From positions 1-59,674 of the forward strand of contig CASEAG010000026.1 of assembly GCA_949285785.1 (NCBI GenBank): a stretch of 59,674 nt of DNA, given 5' to 3'. The position numbers and the translations under genes were made by a program. Below are positions 40,643-49,757 of the stretch, piece after piece; within the stretch, counting starts at the first letter, position 1, and every line of letters begins with the position of its first letter. The notes under the pieces are model-generated. The model made no database searches. It was given only the letters and a program-made list of their open reading frames with translations, and was not told where the DNA came from. Source of the DNA: an uncultured Spirochaetales bacterium (GTDB lineage Bacteria > Spirochaetota > Spirochaetia > Sphaerochaetales > Sphaerochaetaceae).

Positions 40643-41977
40643 ATGAAAGACCGGGAATACCTGATTAGCCAGAGTCCATGGAAGGCCCTCGTGGCCTTCT
40701 CTCTTCCGATGATGCTGGGCAACCTCTTCCAGCAGCTGTACACGATGACAGATTCCGTCATCGTCGGGCGCTATGTGGGCGAGGATGCGCTTGCCGCGGT
40801 GGGTGCATCATATTCGCTGACCAGCGTGTTCATCGCCGTCGCGATAGGCGGCGGGGTGGGTGGAGGCGTGCTTGTGAGCCGGGCCTTCGGCTCCAGAGAC
40901 TACGACGACATGAAGGAGGCGGTCTCCACGTCGCTGGTCGCCTTCCTGGCCCTGTCGATCCTGATGGCCGCCTTCGGCTACCTGTTATCGCAGGACATCA
41001 TGAGGGCCCTGAACACCCCGGCGGACATCCTGGATGACGCCGTGCTCTACCTGAGGATCTATTTCCTGGGTCTGCCGTTCCTGTTCATGTACAACATCCT
41101 CTCGTCAACCTTCAACGCGCTCGGCCGCTCTCGCATCCCGCTTTACTTCCTGGTCTTCTCATCCCTGCTGAACGTGGTCCTGGACCTTTTCATGGTCGCG
41201 GTCTTCGACATGGGCATAGCGGGTGCGGCCTGGGCGACGCTGATCGCGCAGGGGCTGTCCGCCTGTCTTTCGTTCATCGTCCTACTGCGCGTCCTTTCAT
41301 CCTTCGATGGAAGGGCGTCCAGACTGTTCGACATGGCGACGTCATTGAGAATGGTGCGTCTGGCGATCCCGTCGATTCTCCAGCAGTCGACCGTGTCCAT
41401 CGGCATGATGCTCGTGCAGAGCGTGGTCAACGGCTTCGGCAGCCAGGTGCTGGCCGGCTACTCTGCGGGCATGAGGCTGGAGAACATCGCCACGGTGCCC
41501 ATGGTGTCGATCGGCAACGCCATGAGCTCTTACACCGCACAGAACCTGGGCGCCGGCAGACAGGACAGGGTTGTGAAGGGCTACCGGGCCTCATATGCGA
41601 TGGTGCTGTTCTTCGCCCTGGTCATAATGCTCGTCTTCGAGCTGGCACCGACAAGTCTGGTGGGCATGTTCATAGGAGCGGACGGCACGGCATCGGCCTA
41701 TGCGACGGGGACTTCCTATCTGCGCTTCATGGGATGGTTCTTCGCCATCATCGGCTTCAAGATGGCAACGGACGGCCTTCTCAGGGGAAGCGGGGACATA
41801 AGGGTCTTCACCCTTGCCAACATCGTGAACCTGACGACCAGGGTGGTCTTCTCGTTCCTCCTTGCCCCGGTGGTTGGCGTGGCCATAGTCTGGTACATCG
41901 TCCCCGTCGGCTGGCTGCTCAACTGGGGCATATCGCTCACCGGCTACCTGGGAGGCGTCTGGAAGAAGAGCATGTGA
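40643..41977 (+). CDS. MATE-family efflux transporter
   Basis: This 444-residue protein has about twelve membrane segments in two related halves. The first half begins ISQSPWKALVAFSLPMMLGNLFQQLYTMTDSVIVGRYVG and the second includes RLAIPSILQQSTVSIGMMLVQSVVNGFG. It is the NorM/DinF-like branch that exports cationic compounds or drugs using sodium or proton gradients. The ATG at 40643 gives the typical length; no ribosome-binding site is visible. It is transcribed away from the MscS gene. Confidence 0.93.
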   Translation: MKDREYLISQSPWKALVAFSLPMMLGNLFQQLYTMTDSVIVGRYVGEDALAAVGASYSLTSVFIAVAIGGGVGGGVLVSRAFGSRDYDDMKEAVSTSLVAFLALSILMAAFGYLLSQDIMRALNTPADILDDAVLYLRIYFLGLPFLFMYNILSSTFNALGRSRIPLYFLVFSSLLNVVLDLFMVAVFDMGIAGAAWATLIAQGLSACLSFIVLLRVLSSFDGRASRLFDMATSLRMVRLAIPSILQQSTVSIGMMLVQSVVNGFGSQVLAGYSAGMRLENIATVPMVSIGNAMSSYTAQNLGAGRQDRVVKGYRASYAMVLFFALVIMLVFELAPTSLVGMFIGADGTASAYATGTSYLRFMGWFFAIIGFKMATDGLLRGSGDIRVFTLANIVNLTTRVVFSFLLAPVVGVAIVWYIVPVGWLLNWGISLTGYLGGVWKKSM

Positions 41978-42158
41978 CAATCTCCTGCGAAGCCTCGTTC
42001 CCGCTGTGTGAAGCCCTTGTCTGGATGATGGGGACTGCATTCTTTTCATCGCATGAGGCAGGCCTTCCGCCGTGTCGACGTATGAAGCGGCAGGAGCCTG
42101 TGCTAGACTTGTCCTGTCGTGGCCGTCGTCCCCAGGGGCCGTGCACGAGGAGGTGCCC

Positions 42159-43445
42159 ATGGACAGCATGTTCGAGATCGCCAGAGTCGTTCTGGTCGCC
42201 ATCGCCCATGGCGTGACGCTCGGTGTGCTTGCCAGACGGAGGGAGGGGAACGGCACCGTCGTGCTGCCGATGGCGCTGATGACGCTCGCCATCATCGTTG
42301 CGGGGACGCTGATGGTCTTCATCATCCCGGCCCCCGCATCGAACGTCTCCCTGACCGCTTACATGATGCTGGTCGTCATGGGCCTCTTCTTCTGCTTCGT
42401 GTGCACAGGCACCTCCCTTGTCGGCAGACTGTTCATATACATCATCTATGTGGCGGTCTTCATGCTCATGGTGGGCTTCTCGCAGCAGCTTTCCGCCATC
42501 GTCATGCCGATGTATGGCGACGAGGTGTCCCTTGTCATCAGGACAGTGCTTTCGATTGTCCTGGTCGTGGCCCTGAAGCTGTTCCTGAAGGACATGGTAT
42601 ACCAGCTGGTCGACGGCTTTTCCGGCCATGGAGCGGAGATAGTGCTCTTCTCATGGGTCGTCGGACTGTCGATCCTGTCCTATGTCCTCTTCGCCGCCTT
42701 TTTCGTGGATGATCCCGTCGTGAATCTGGTGGTGCTCGTCATCCTGTCGCTGATGATGGTCTCGATATTCGCCATCGCGTCCAGGGTGATGCGGCTGGCA
42801 TCGTCCTCAGTCCAGATGGAGAAGGTCATCGGACGCCAGAGACTGCTGGAGAGCGAACTGGAGGCGGAGAAGGCGTTCGTGGAGAAGGCCAGGGCCATCA
42901 GGCATGACCAGAGGCACCATGACCGGGTGCTTCTGGAATACCTGGACCAGGGACGCGTGGATGATGCCAGACGACTGCTCGGGGCGCATGAGCGTCAGAT
43001 CCATGACGACGGTCTTAGATCCTGGTGCAGCGACCCGCTGATGGACGCCCAGATCCGCATAGCATGGCGCTGGTGCACCTCCCGCGGCATAGACTTCGAC
43101 GTGGACGTCTCGCTTGCCGGCGGTACGGGACTTGGCGACATGGAGTGCATATCTGTGCTGGGCAATCTGCTGGAGAACGCCATGGAGGCGGCCTGTGGAG
43201 CCCCCGATCCCTCCATCCGGCTCTCCGTCAGAGTCCAGGATGGGCGCATGCTGATCGAGGTGGTCAACACCTACTGCGGCAAGGTCGAATTGGTGGACGG
43301 GCTGCCCAGGACCACGAAGGAGGGTGGAGGCACGGGGCTGGAGAGCGTGCGCCTCATACTTGCGCGCCATGGCGGACTGCTGAAGCAGGAGACATCCGGA
43401 GGTCTGTTCATATCCCGGGTGATCATGCCGCTGGACAGGACATGA
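42159..43445 (+). CDS. AgrC-like sensor histidine kinase (GHKL type)
   Basis: This 428-residue protein has about six membrane helices in residues 1-210, then a cytoplasmic kinase. RAIRHDQRHHDRVLLEYL holds the phosphoacceptor histidine, GNLLENAMEAA is the N-box, and TKEGGGTGLESV the glycine loop. This is the HPK10/AgrC class. The ATG at 42159 follows CGAGGAGGT by 5 bp. A LytTR response regulator lies 95 bp downstream and is surely its partner. No peptide pheromone gene was found nearby. Confidence 0.87.
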   Translation: MDSMFEIARVVLVAIAHGVTLGVLARRREGNGTVVLPMALMTLAIIVAGTLMVFIIPAPASNVSLTAYMMLVVMGLFFCFVCTGTSLVGRLFIYIIYVAVFMLMVGFSQQLSAIVMPMYGDEVSLVIRTVLSIVLVVALKLFLKDMVYQLVDGFSGHGAEIVLFSWVVGLSILSYVLFAAFFVDDPVVNLVVLVILSLMMVSIFAIASRVMRLASSSVQMEKVIGRQRLLESELEAEKAFVEKARAIRHDQRHHDRVLLEYLDQGRVDDARRLLGAHERQIHDDGLRSWCSDPLMDAQIRIAWRWCTSRGIDFDVDVSLAGGTGLGDMECISVLGNLLENAMEAACGAPDPSIRLSVRVQDGRMLIEVVNTYCGKVELVDGLPRTTKEGGGTGLESVRLILARHGGLLKQETSGGLFISRVIMPLDRT

Positions 43446-43540
43446 TGCCTGTTCGCTGCATATGATGTCGCCTTCGCCGCATCATATCCGCAGATGGTCG
43501 AATCCATGCATCCTATGGTGTAATATTCTCTGGATGTCCT

Positions 43541-44278
43541 ATGTATCGAATTGCAGTATGTGACGACCTCAGAGCCAATCTCGAATCCTGTGTCGAGGTT
43601 GTCGAGACCTATTTCCGCCAGAAGCGCCATGCGGAGCACTCGATCGACGCGTTCACTTCGTGGAAGTACCTGTCGAAGGCCCTGGACGATGGCGCCTCAT
43701 ACGACGTCGTCATCCTCGATGTCATAATGCCCGGCATGCTCGGTACGGATCTGGCCAGGAGCATGGTCTCCCGGCTGCCGGACGTACGGATAGTCTTCAT
43801 GAGCGTCAGCAGGGACTACGCCGTAGATGCGTTCGAGATGGGGGCCGTGCACTACGTCACAAAGCCGGTATCGCACAAGACGCTGTTCGAGGCTCTAGAC
43901 AGGGCCCTGGCGCCCTCTGCCGCGAAGACGCCGGCCAGACTGCTGGTCCATATGAGGAATGCGGTGGTGCAGAGCATAGAGTGCGACGACATCATCTACA
44001 TCGAGAGCATAGGCTACACGCGTGTCGTACACACCTGGGGTGGCGTCTACGAGGAGATGCGCAAGACGCTTTCATCCCTGCTCGAGGAGCTTGACGGGCT
44101 GTGTCCGGGACGCTTCTTCTCCCCCTACAGGGGATACATCGTCAACCTGGACCACATCGCGACCATAACGCCCGCCCATATCGAGATGAGGGACGGATCC
44201 AGGATCCTCATCAAGCGCGGGGACTTCAGGAGGATCAGGGACATATTCTTCGCCTGGACCTTCTCAAGAAGAGCCTGA
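43541..44278 (+). CDS. LytTR-family response regulator
   Basis: This 245-residue regulator has a receiver domain (VCDDLRANL, phosphoacceptor in VVILDVIMPGMLGTDLA, VTKPV) and a C-terminal LytTR DNA-binding domain (IIYIESIGYTRVVHTWGG, FFSPYRGYIVNLDHI, RILIKRGDFRRIRDIF). It pairs with the AgrC-like kinase. TAATAT lies a short distance upstream. Its targets may include the ABC transporter genes 160 bp downstream, but no repeat sites were established. Confidence 0.92.
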   Translation: MYRIAVCDDLRANLESCVEVVETYFRQKRHAEHSIDAFTSWKYLSKALDDGASYDVVILDVIMPGMLGTDLARSMVSRLPDVRIVFMSVSRDYAVDAFEMGAVHYVTKPVSHKTLFEALDRALAPSAAKTPARLLVHMRNAVVQSIECDDIIYIESIGYTRVVHTWGGVYEEMRKTLSSLLEELDGLCPGRFFSPYRGYIVNLDHIATITPAHIEMRDGSRILIKRGDFRRIRDIFFAWTFSRRA

Positions 44279-44439
44279 AGAGCTGAAGGTGCACGCCTTC
44301 CTGAGCCGTGGTAGAATCATAATCGGAACAAATTGGGGAGAAATGGAGTCAAAAGGCTGTACTCATGCCGCAAACTCTGCTAAAAGTCTATCGGGCCTGT
44401 TTTGTGCCAGATGCATTTCTTTGGGTTCAGGAGAAGTCA

Positions 44440-45549
44440 ATGATAGAGATTAGACACCTGAGGAAAGTGTTCGATGACGACACCATCCCGCTCAAGGACA
44501 TAGATGTCACGATAAACGACGGGGACGTCATCTCGATAATAGGACCGTCCGGCACCGGCAAGAGCACGTTGCTCAGGTGTATAAACATGCTCACCGAGCC
44601 CACCAGCGGCAGCATAATAGTCGACGGCCAGGACATAACCCGCCGCGGATGCGACCTGAACGAGATACGAAAGAAGATGGGCATGGTCTTCCAGTCCTTC
44701 AACCTCTTCGGGCATCTCACGATAATCGAGAACATCATGAACCCGCAGATCACTCTGCTGGGAAGAAGCCGCCAGGAGGCCTACGACAAGGCCATGTACC
44801 TGCTCCAGCAGGTCGGTCTGGCATCAAAGGTGTTCGCGTACCCCGACGAGCTTTCCGGCGGACAGCAGCAGAGGATCGCGATCGCCAGGACGCTGGCAAT
44901 GGATCCCGACATAATCCTCTTCGACGAGCCGACCAGCGCGCTGGACCCGTCTATGATCGGCGAGGTCCAGTCCGTAATCAAGATGCTTGCAAAGAGCGGC
45001 CGCACGATGATGATCGTCACCCACGAGATGGACTTCGCCCGCAAGATATCCAACAGGATACTGTTCATGTACGACGGCTACATCTACGAGGACGGCACGC
45101 CGAAGCAGATCTTCGAGCATCCCCAGAGGGAGATGACCAAGAAGTTCATCCAGCGCCTGTCCTCGCTGACATACCGCATCGACTCCACCGACTTCGACAT
45201 GGAGGCGATGAACGAGGAGCTGATGGCCTACGGCGAGAAGCTGCTGATCGAGGCCGAACGACTAAGCAAGCTGACGCTGGCCCTCGAAGAGATCTGCATC
45301 AACAACATCGCCGCCATGAACGATGTGCCCGACATCCTGGTCAAGGTGGAGTACTCCGAGAAGCTTGACATCCTGACGATGATCATCTGCTACAAGGGCG
45401 AGAGGTTCGACGTGCACACCTCCGGCAGCAGGCTGTTCCAGAACCTGCTCTCGGAGCCGACCACCGAGGTCAGGCAGGATGACGTCACCGACGACCCGAT
45501 GGGCTACGAGCACATCATCTCGATGCGCTTCAGATGGGTGGAGGAGTAG
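44440..45549 (+). CDS. Amino-acid ABC transporter ATPase with a C-terminal GHKL-like extension
   Basis: This 369-residue protein has a polar-amino-acid-type ATPase in residues 1-240: Walker A GPSGTGKST at 35-43, Q-loop VFQSFNLF, signature LSGGQQQRIAIARTLAMDP, Walker B ILFDEPTSALDP and the H-loop THEM. About 130 extra residues follow. They contain LTLALEEICINNI, resembling the N-box helix of RsbW-type HATPase_c_2 domains, and a strand YEHIISMRFRWVEE at the end. The start at 44440 follows CAGGAG. It is co-transcribed with the binding-protein/permease fusion 4 bp downstream. Confidence 0.88.
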   Translation: MIEIRHLRKVFDDDTIPLKDIDVTINDGDVISIIGPSGTGKSTLLRCINMLTEPTSGSIIVDGQDITRRGCDLNEIRKKMGMVFQSFNLFGHLTIIENIMNPQITLLGRSRQEAYDKAMYLLQQVGLASKVFAYPDELSGGQQQRIAIARTLAMDPDIILFDEPTSALDPSMIGEVQSVIKMLAKSGRTMMIVTHEMDFARKISNRILFMYDGYIYEDGTPKQIFEHPQREMTKKFIQRLSSLTYRIDSTDFDMEAMNEELMAYGEKLLIEAERLSKLTLALEEICINNIAAMNDVPDILVKVEYSEKLDILTMIICYKGERFDVHTSGSRLFQNLLSEPTTEVRQDDVTDDPMGYEHIISMRFRWVEE

Positions 45550-45553
45550 GGCC

Positions 45554-47053
45554 ATGAAGAAGTTCTCATCCATCATCTGTCTCATCCTCGCCGCCGGATG
45601 CCTCTTCGCATCGCAGTTCACCACGATAGAGGACCTCGATGGTCATGACATTGGCGTCCAGACCGCGGTGTTGTACGAGGAGCTGATAACGGACCGCGTC
45701 CCCAACAGCACGATCCAGTACTACACGATGCCCAACGACATGATCCTGGCCCTCACCTCGGGCAAGATCGACGCCTACCTGATAGAGGAGGTCAGCTACG
45801 GGGCTCAGAAGAAGAACCATCCCGAGCTCACCGTCCTCGAGGAGCCGGCCGGCTTCATCAGCGCCACCTGCATAATCGGCGAGAACGAGCGCCAGGACAG
45901 GCTGCTTGGCGAGCTGAACCAGTTCATCGCCGACAGCCGCGAGAACGGGCTTCTGGACGAGCTCTACGAATACTGGATTGCCGACTTCGACCCGATAAAC
46001 GACAAGTGCGACGTCACGGGATTCACCGGTGAGAACGGTGTGATATCGGTCGCGGTCGAGGGCGGCTATGAGCCCTTCAGCTTCATAAGCGACGGCCACG
46101 AGTCGGGCTTCGACGTCGACTTCATCTGCCGCTTCGCCAGGGCCTACGGCTACACGCCTCAGTTCTACGAGGTGCCCTTCGAGTCCATCGCGCCGGGCGT
46201 CGAGAGCGGCAAGTACGACATCGGCATGAACATCGTCGTGAGCGCCGAGCGCAACGAGTCGGGAACGCTGTCGGACGTCTACTACACGACCCCGATCCGT
46301 CTTGTCATCCTCGGCGAGGACGACACGAGCGTCGGCTTCATCGACTCCCTGAAGGACAGCCTGTACAAGACGTTCATCAGGGAGAACAGATGGGAGCTCT
46401 TCGTCCAAGGCGCCTTCGTCACGGTGCTGATCACCATCACCTCGATCCTGGCCGGCACGGTTCTGGGCTTCCTCGTCTACATGACCTGCCGCAAGGGCAG
46501 CGTGATCGCCAACAGGACGACCAACTTCATGCTGTGGCTGATCCACGGCATGCCCACGGTCCTGTTGCTGATGATCCTGTACTACATCGTCTTCGGCTCC
46601 TCGTCGCTCAGCGGCATGTGGGTGTCGGTCGTGGGATTCAGCCTGATGTTCGCCTGCTCGATGATCGACATGCTGAGGGTCGGGTGCAACGCCATCGGCC
46701 GCGGGCAGATGGAGGCTTCCACCGCGCTTGGATACAATGAGCACCAGAGCTTCTTCAGGATCATACTGCCGCAGGCCGCGCAGCACTTCCTGCCGATCTA
46801 CCGCAACGAGGTGGTGACGCTGATCAAGGAGACCTCCGTCGTCGGCTACATCGCCGTGCTGGACCTCACCAAGATAAGCGACCTGGTCAGGAGCAGGACC
46901 TACGAGGCCTTCTTCCCCCTGATCGTCACCGCGATCATGTATTTCGTCATCTCCGCGCTCCTCACCCGTCTGGTGACGCTTGTCGAGCACTCGATCGATC
47001 CCAGGAGGAGGAAGAAGGACAGGATCCTCAAGGGCATCCAGGAGCATGACTGA
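45554..47053 (+). CDS. Amino-acid ABC transporter binding protein-permease fusion with swapped lobe order
   Basis: This 499-residue protein has a signal peptide or anchor (MKKFSSIICLILAAGCLFAS), two half binding-protein regions and a HisM-type permease. Residues about 25-150 (TTIEDLDGHDIGVQTAVLYEE, MILALTSGKIDAYLIEE, LDELYEYWI) resemble the second lobe and C-terminal helices of SBP_bac_3 proteins. Residues about 165-260 (VEGGYEPFSFISDGHESGFDVDFICRF, GVESGKYDIGMN) resemble the first lobe. Together they could build one complete domain with the two halves in permuted order. The permease part has ETSVVGYIAVLDLTKISDLV. Similar fusions are common in gut Clostridia. Confidence 0.85.
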   Translation: MKKFSSIICLILAAGCLFASQFTTIEDLDGHDIGVQTAVLYEELITDRVPNSTIQYYTMPNDMILALTSGKIDAYLIEEVSYGAQKKNHPELTVLEEPAGFISATCIIGENERQDRLLGELNQFIADSRENGLLDELYEYWIADFDPINDKCDVTGFTGENGVISVAVEGGYEPFSFISDGHESGFDVDFICRFARAYGYTPQFYEVPFESIAPGVESGKYDIGMNIVVSAERNESGTLSDVYYTTPIRLVILGEDDTSVGFIDSLKDSLYKTFIRENRWELFVQGAFVTVLITITSILAGTVLGFLVYMTCRKGSVIANRTTNFMLWLIHGMPTVLLLMILYYIVFGSSSLSGMWVSVVGFSLMFACSMIDMLRVGCNAIGRGQMEASTALGYNEHQSFFRIILPQAAQHFLPIYRNEVVTLIKETSVVGYIAVLDLTKISDLVRSRTYEAFFPLIVTAIMYFVISALLTRLVTLVEHSIDPRRRKKDRILKGIQEHD

Positions 47054-47099
47054 GCCGTTTGCGGATGCTCTCTGCCCATGTTCATGAGACGTAGCGGAT

Positions 47100-47125
47100 C
47101 GAGGCCACGGAATCCCGTGGCCTCG
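47100..47125. terminator. Bidirectional-type hairpin between convergent genes
   Basis: CGAGGCCACGG (47100-47110) pairs perfectly over 11 bp with CCGTGGCCTCG (47115-47125) around AATC. It sits between the stops of the ABC transporter gene and the CheB-CheR fusion. No long T-run follows on either strand. Confidence 0.65.
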
Positions 47126-47150
47126 TTGCATCCGGTCCTGTCGGCGGATG

Positions 47151-49757
47151 TCACTTCGTCTGTTCGTCCTCTCTGGCGCCTGCGCCGCCCTGCGGCTTGC
47201 CCAGTGAATCGATGATCGTTATGACAAGACCGCGGATGCTGTTCTCCGTCGTCCTGTATGGGGCGATGCGCAGAGTATAGAAGCGTCCGTTCATCGCCGT
47301 GACCTCGCGGTCGATGGACACCAGGTCGCGCAGGACGGTCCTGCAGTCGTCCTCGATGGCCTCGTCCGGGAAGCTGTGGGCGAAGATCTGGATCGAGCGT
47401 CCGATGTCGTGGTCCATCAGCTGGAACTCGCGCCCGACGTATTCGGTGAACTTCCTTATGTTGAGGTTGCTGTCCACGAAGAGGATGCCGATCATCGTCG
47501 AGGAGAGGAAGTTCGACAGGTCGTTGGTCATCATCGTCAGCTCGTCCAGCTTCAGCTGGTGCTCGGTGTTGACCGTGTACAGCTCCTCGTTGACCGACTG
47601 CAGCTCCTCCGTGGAGCTCTGCAGCTCCTCGTTGGCGGTCAGCAGCTCCTCGTTGGCCGCCTGAAGTTCGCCGTTGACCGTCTCCAGCCGCTGTATGGTG
47701 GACCTCAGGTCACTCTGCGACACGGAGAACTCCCTCTCCAGCTCGGCGATGCGCCTGGCGGCGGTGGCGTCCAGATCGTACTTCTCCACCGTGCCCGAGA
47801 GCTCCGCCGGACGGTTCTCCAGGAAGATGACCGCGTTCAATGTGCCATCATCCCCATCCTGGGCAGGCGGAATGGGCTGGATGGTCATGTCGATGACCTT
47901 GCGGCCCGATGGCGTGTCGACGGCTATGTCTATGTAGGTGACGGCCTTCTTCTCCGCCTTGCAGCGGCTCAGGCCGGTCGCGGCCACCAGCGACAGGTCC
48001 TTGTTCAGCATGCTGAAGAAGTTCAGGCTGGCCTTGCCGGGGGCTATGGAGAGGTAGTCGGAGTAGGCGCCGAAGAAGTGCACGACGTTGTCCTCCCCGT
48101 CCAGGACCACCGAGGGAGGCAGGAACGTCTCGAGGAACTTCGTATACAGGTTCTCGGCCCCGTCGTTCTGCGGCTGGCTGGTCACGGGACGTATGCTCGT
48201 CGGGGATATCGCCTGGATGTTGGGTATGTTGAATGCCGGAGGAGTCAGGTCCTCCACCTTTCCCTCGCCCTTGTGTATGTAGATCTTCTCTGCGGAGCAC
48301 ACGGGCTTGAACAGATTCACGTATTCGCCCGCCGTCTCGCTCTTGCCCAGGAACAGGTAGCCGTTGTTCTTCAGCGCGGAGTGGAAGATGGCGAACAGGC
48401 CGCGGCGCAGCACGGGCTGGAAGTAGATCATGACGTTGCGGCAGACGATCAGGTCGAGCTTGCCGAAGGGCGGGTCGGAGAACATGTTGTGCGTCGCGAA
48501 CACGATCATCCTCCTGATCTCCTTGGCGATGTGGTACTGGTCGTTCTGCTTGATGAAGAACTTCGACAGCCTGTCCGGGGTGACGTCGTCGATGATGTTC
48601 TCCGAAAAGACCCCCTTGCCGGCCTGCTCGATGGCCCGACTGTCGACGTCCGTGGCGAAGATCTTCACGTCCCTCGAGACCTCCAGCTCCTCCATGACCT
48701 CGCGGAAGAGTATGGCGATGGAGTATGCCTCCTCGCCTGTGGAGCAGCCGGCGCTCCAGACCCTTATGGGCTCGTCGTCCCTGGCCCTGTCGACGATCTT
48801 GTAGATGGCGTTGTACTTCAGCTTCTCGAAGAAGGCTGGGTCGCGGAAGAAGTTCGTCACGCCGATGAGGATCTCCTTGACCAGGATGTTGACCTCCTCG
48901 TTGCTGTCGCCAAGCAGGTGGGCGAAGTCCGACAGCGTCGCCGTGTGCGTGACCAGCATCCTCCTCTCGATGCGCCTGAGGATCGTGGACTTCTTGTAGT
49001 AGGTGAAGTCTATGCCGCTGGCGTTCTTGAGGATCGTGTAGATGTGCGACAGCGTCTCCTCCTCGCTGAACAGCTCGTCCTCGTCGCTCGTCTGTGCATC
49101 GCCCGGTCTGGTGCGCAGCAGCACCGGCGTCGAGGAGAAGTTGAGTATCTCCTCGGCGATCTCCTCGGGGGAAAGCACGAAGTCGGCCAGGCCGGTGTTG
49201 ATCACGCTGCGCGGCATGCCGTCGAACTTGGCGCTTTCAGGGGCCTGTGCTATGACCAGCCCGCCGTGCTCCTTGACCGCCTTGATGCCGTTCGTGCCGT
49301 CGGAGCCCGTGCCGGACAGGACGACGACTATCGACTGTTCCTTGCGCTCCTCGGCAAGCGAGGTGAAGAACACGTCGATCGGGTGGTTGAGCGTCCCGGT
49401 GTCGTAGTCGGAGAGGATCAGCTGGTTATGCCTGACCGTCATGTACTTCTTGGGAGGGATCAGGTAGACGGTGTCGGGACGGACCGTCATGCGGTTCTCG
49501 GCCTGGAACACCGACATCTGCGTGTGCTTGGCCAGTATGTCGGCCATAAGGCTCTTGTAGTCTGGCGACAGATGCTGGATCACGACGAAGCTCAGCCCGC
49601 TGTGGCTGGGCATGTAGTCGAAGAACTGCTGCAGCGCCTCGAGGCCCCCTGCCGAGGCTCCGATTCCTATGATCAGCGGAGCCTGGGACGATGACTGGGC
49701 GGCCTTCGCCGTCTTCTTCTCCTGATCCTTTGTCTTCTTGGTCTTCTCTTCGCTCAT
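47151..49757 (-). CDS. CheB-CheR-PAS fusion protein
   Basis: This 868-residue protein begins with a CheB methylesterase domain (catalytic S35 in GIGASAGG, H62 in IQHLSPDY, aspartate in GTGSDGTNG), then a CheR methyltransferase domain (SGIDFTYYKKSTILRRIERR, NFFRDPAFFE, GCSTGEEAYSIAI, IVCRNVMIYF). A PAS-like region follows, a coiled coil rich in repeated N-E-E-L heptads (NGELQAANEELLTANEELQ), and a C-terminal PAS domain ending near GLVITIID. It lacks the histidine kinase domain many relatives carry, so it probably works through another protein. It starts 1 bp inside the stop of the GGDEF/EAL gene; AAGGAGG precedes the ATG. Confidence 0.9.
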   Translation of the reverse strand: MSEEKTKKTKDQEKKTAKAAQSSSQAPLIIGIGASAGGLEALQQFFDYMPSHSGLSFVVIQHLSPDYKSLMADILAKHTQMSVFQAENRMTVRPDTVYLIPPKKYMTVRHNQLILSDYDTGTLNHPIDVFFTSLAEERKEQSIVVVLSGTGSDGTNGIKAVKEHGGLVIAQAPESAKFDGMPRSVINTGLADFVLSPEEIAEEILNFSSTPVLLRTRPGDAQTSDEDELFSEEETLSHIYTILKNASGIDFTYYKKSTILRRIERRMLVTHTATLSDFAHLLGDSNEEVNILVKEILIGVTNFFRDPAFFEKLKYNAIYKIVDRARDDEPIRVWSAGCSTGEEAYSIAILFREVMEELEVSRDVKIFATDVDSRAIEQAGKGVFSENIIDDVTPDRLSKFFIKQNDQYHIAKEIRRMIVFATHNMFSDPPFGKLDLIVCRNVMIYFQPVLRRGLFAIFHSALKNNGYLFLGKSETAGEYVNLFKPVCSAEKIYIHKGEGKVEDLTPPAFNIPNIQAISPTSIRPVTSQPQNDGAENLYTKFLETFLPPSVVLDGEDNVVHFFGAYSDYLSIAPGKASLNFFSMLNKDLSLVAATGLSRCKAEKKAVTYIDIAVDTPSGRKVIDMTIQPIPPAQDGDDGTLNAVIFLENRPAELSGTVEKYDLDATAARRIAELEREFSVSQSDLRSTIQRLETVNGELQAANEELLTANEELQSSTEELQSVNEELYTVNTEHQLKLDELTMMTNDLSNFLSSTMIGILFVDSNLNIRKFTEYVGREFQLMDHDIGRSIQIFAHSFPDEAIEDDCRTVLRDLVSIDREVTAMNGRFYTLRIAPYRTTENSIRGLVITIIDSLGKPQGGAGAREDEQTK

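Noticed and set aside
47376-49694. A 772-residue open frame on the + strand opposite the CheB-CheR gene, and other long frames at 15947-17116 (-), 45566-47131 (-) and 50099-51685 (+)
   Set aside because: They lie opposite or inside well-recognised genes, have low-complexity composition expected from G+C-rich antisense frames, and show no family motif.
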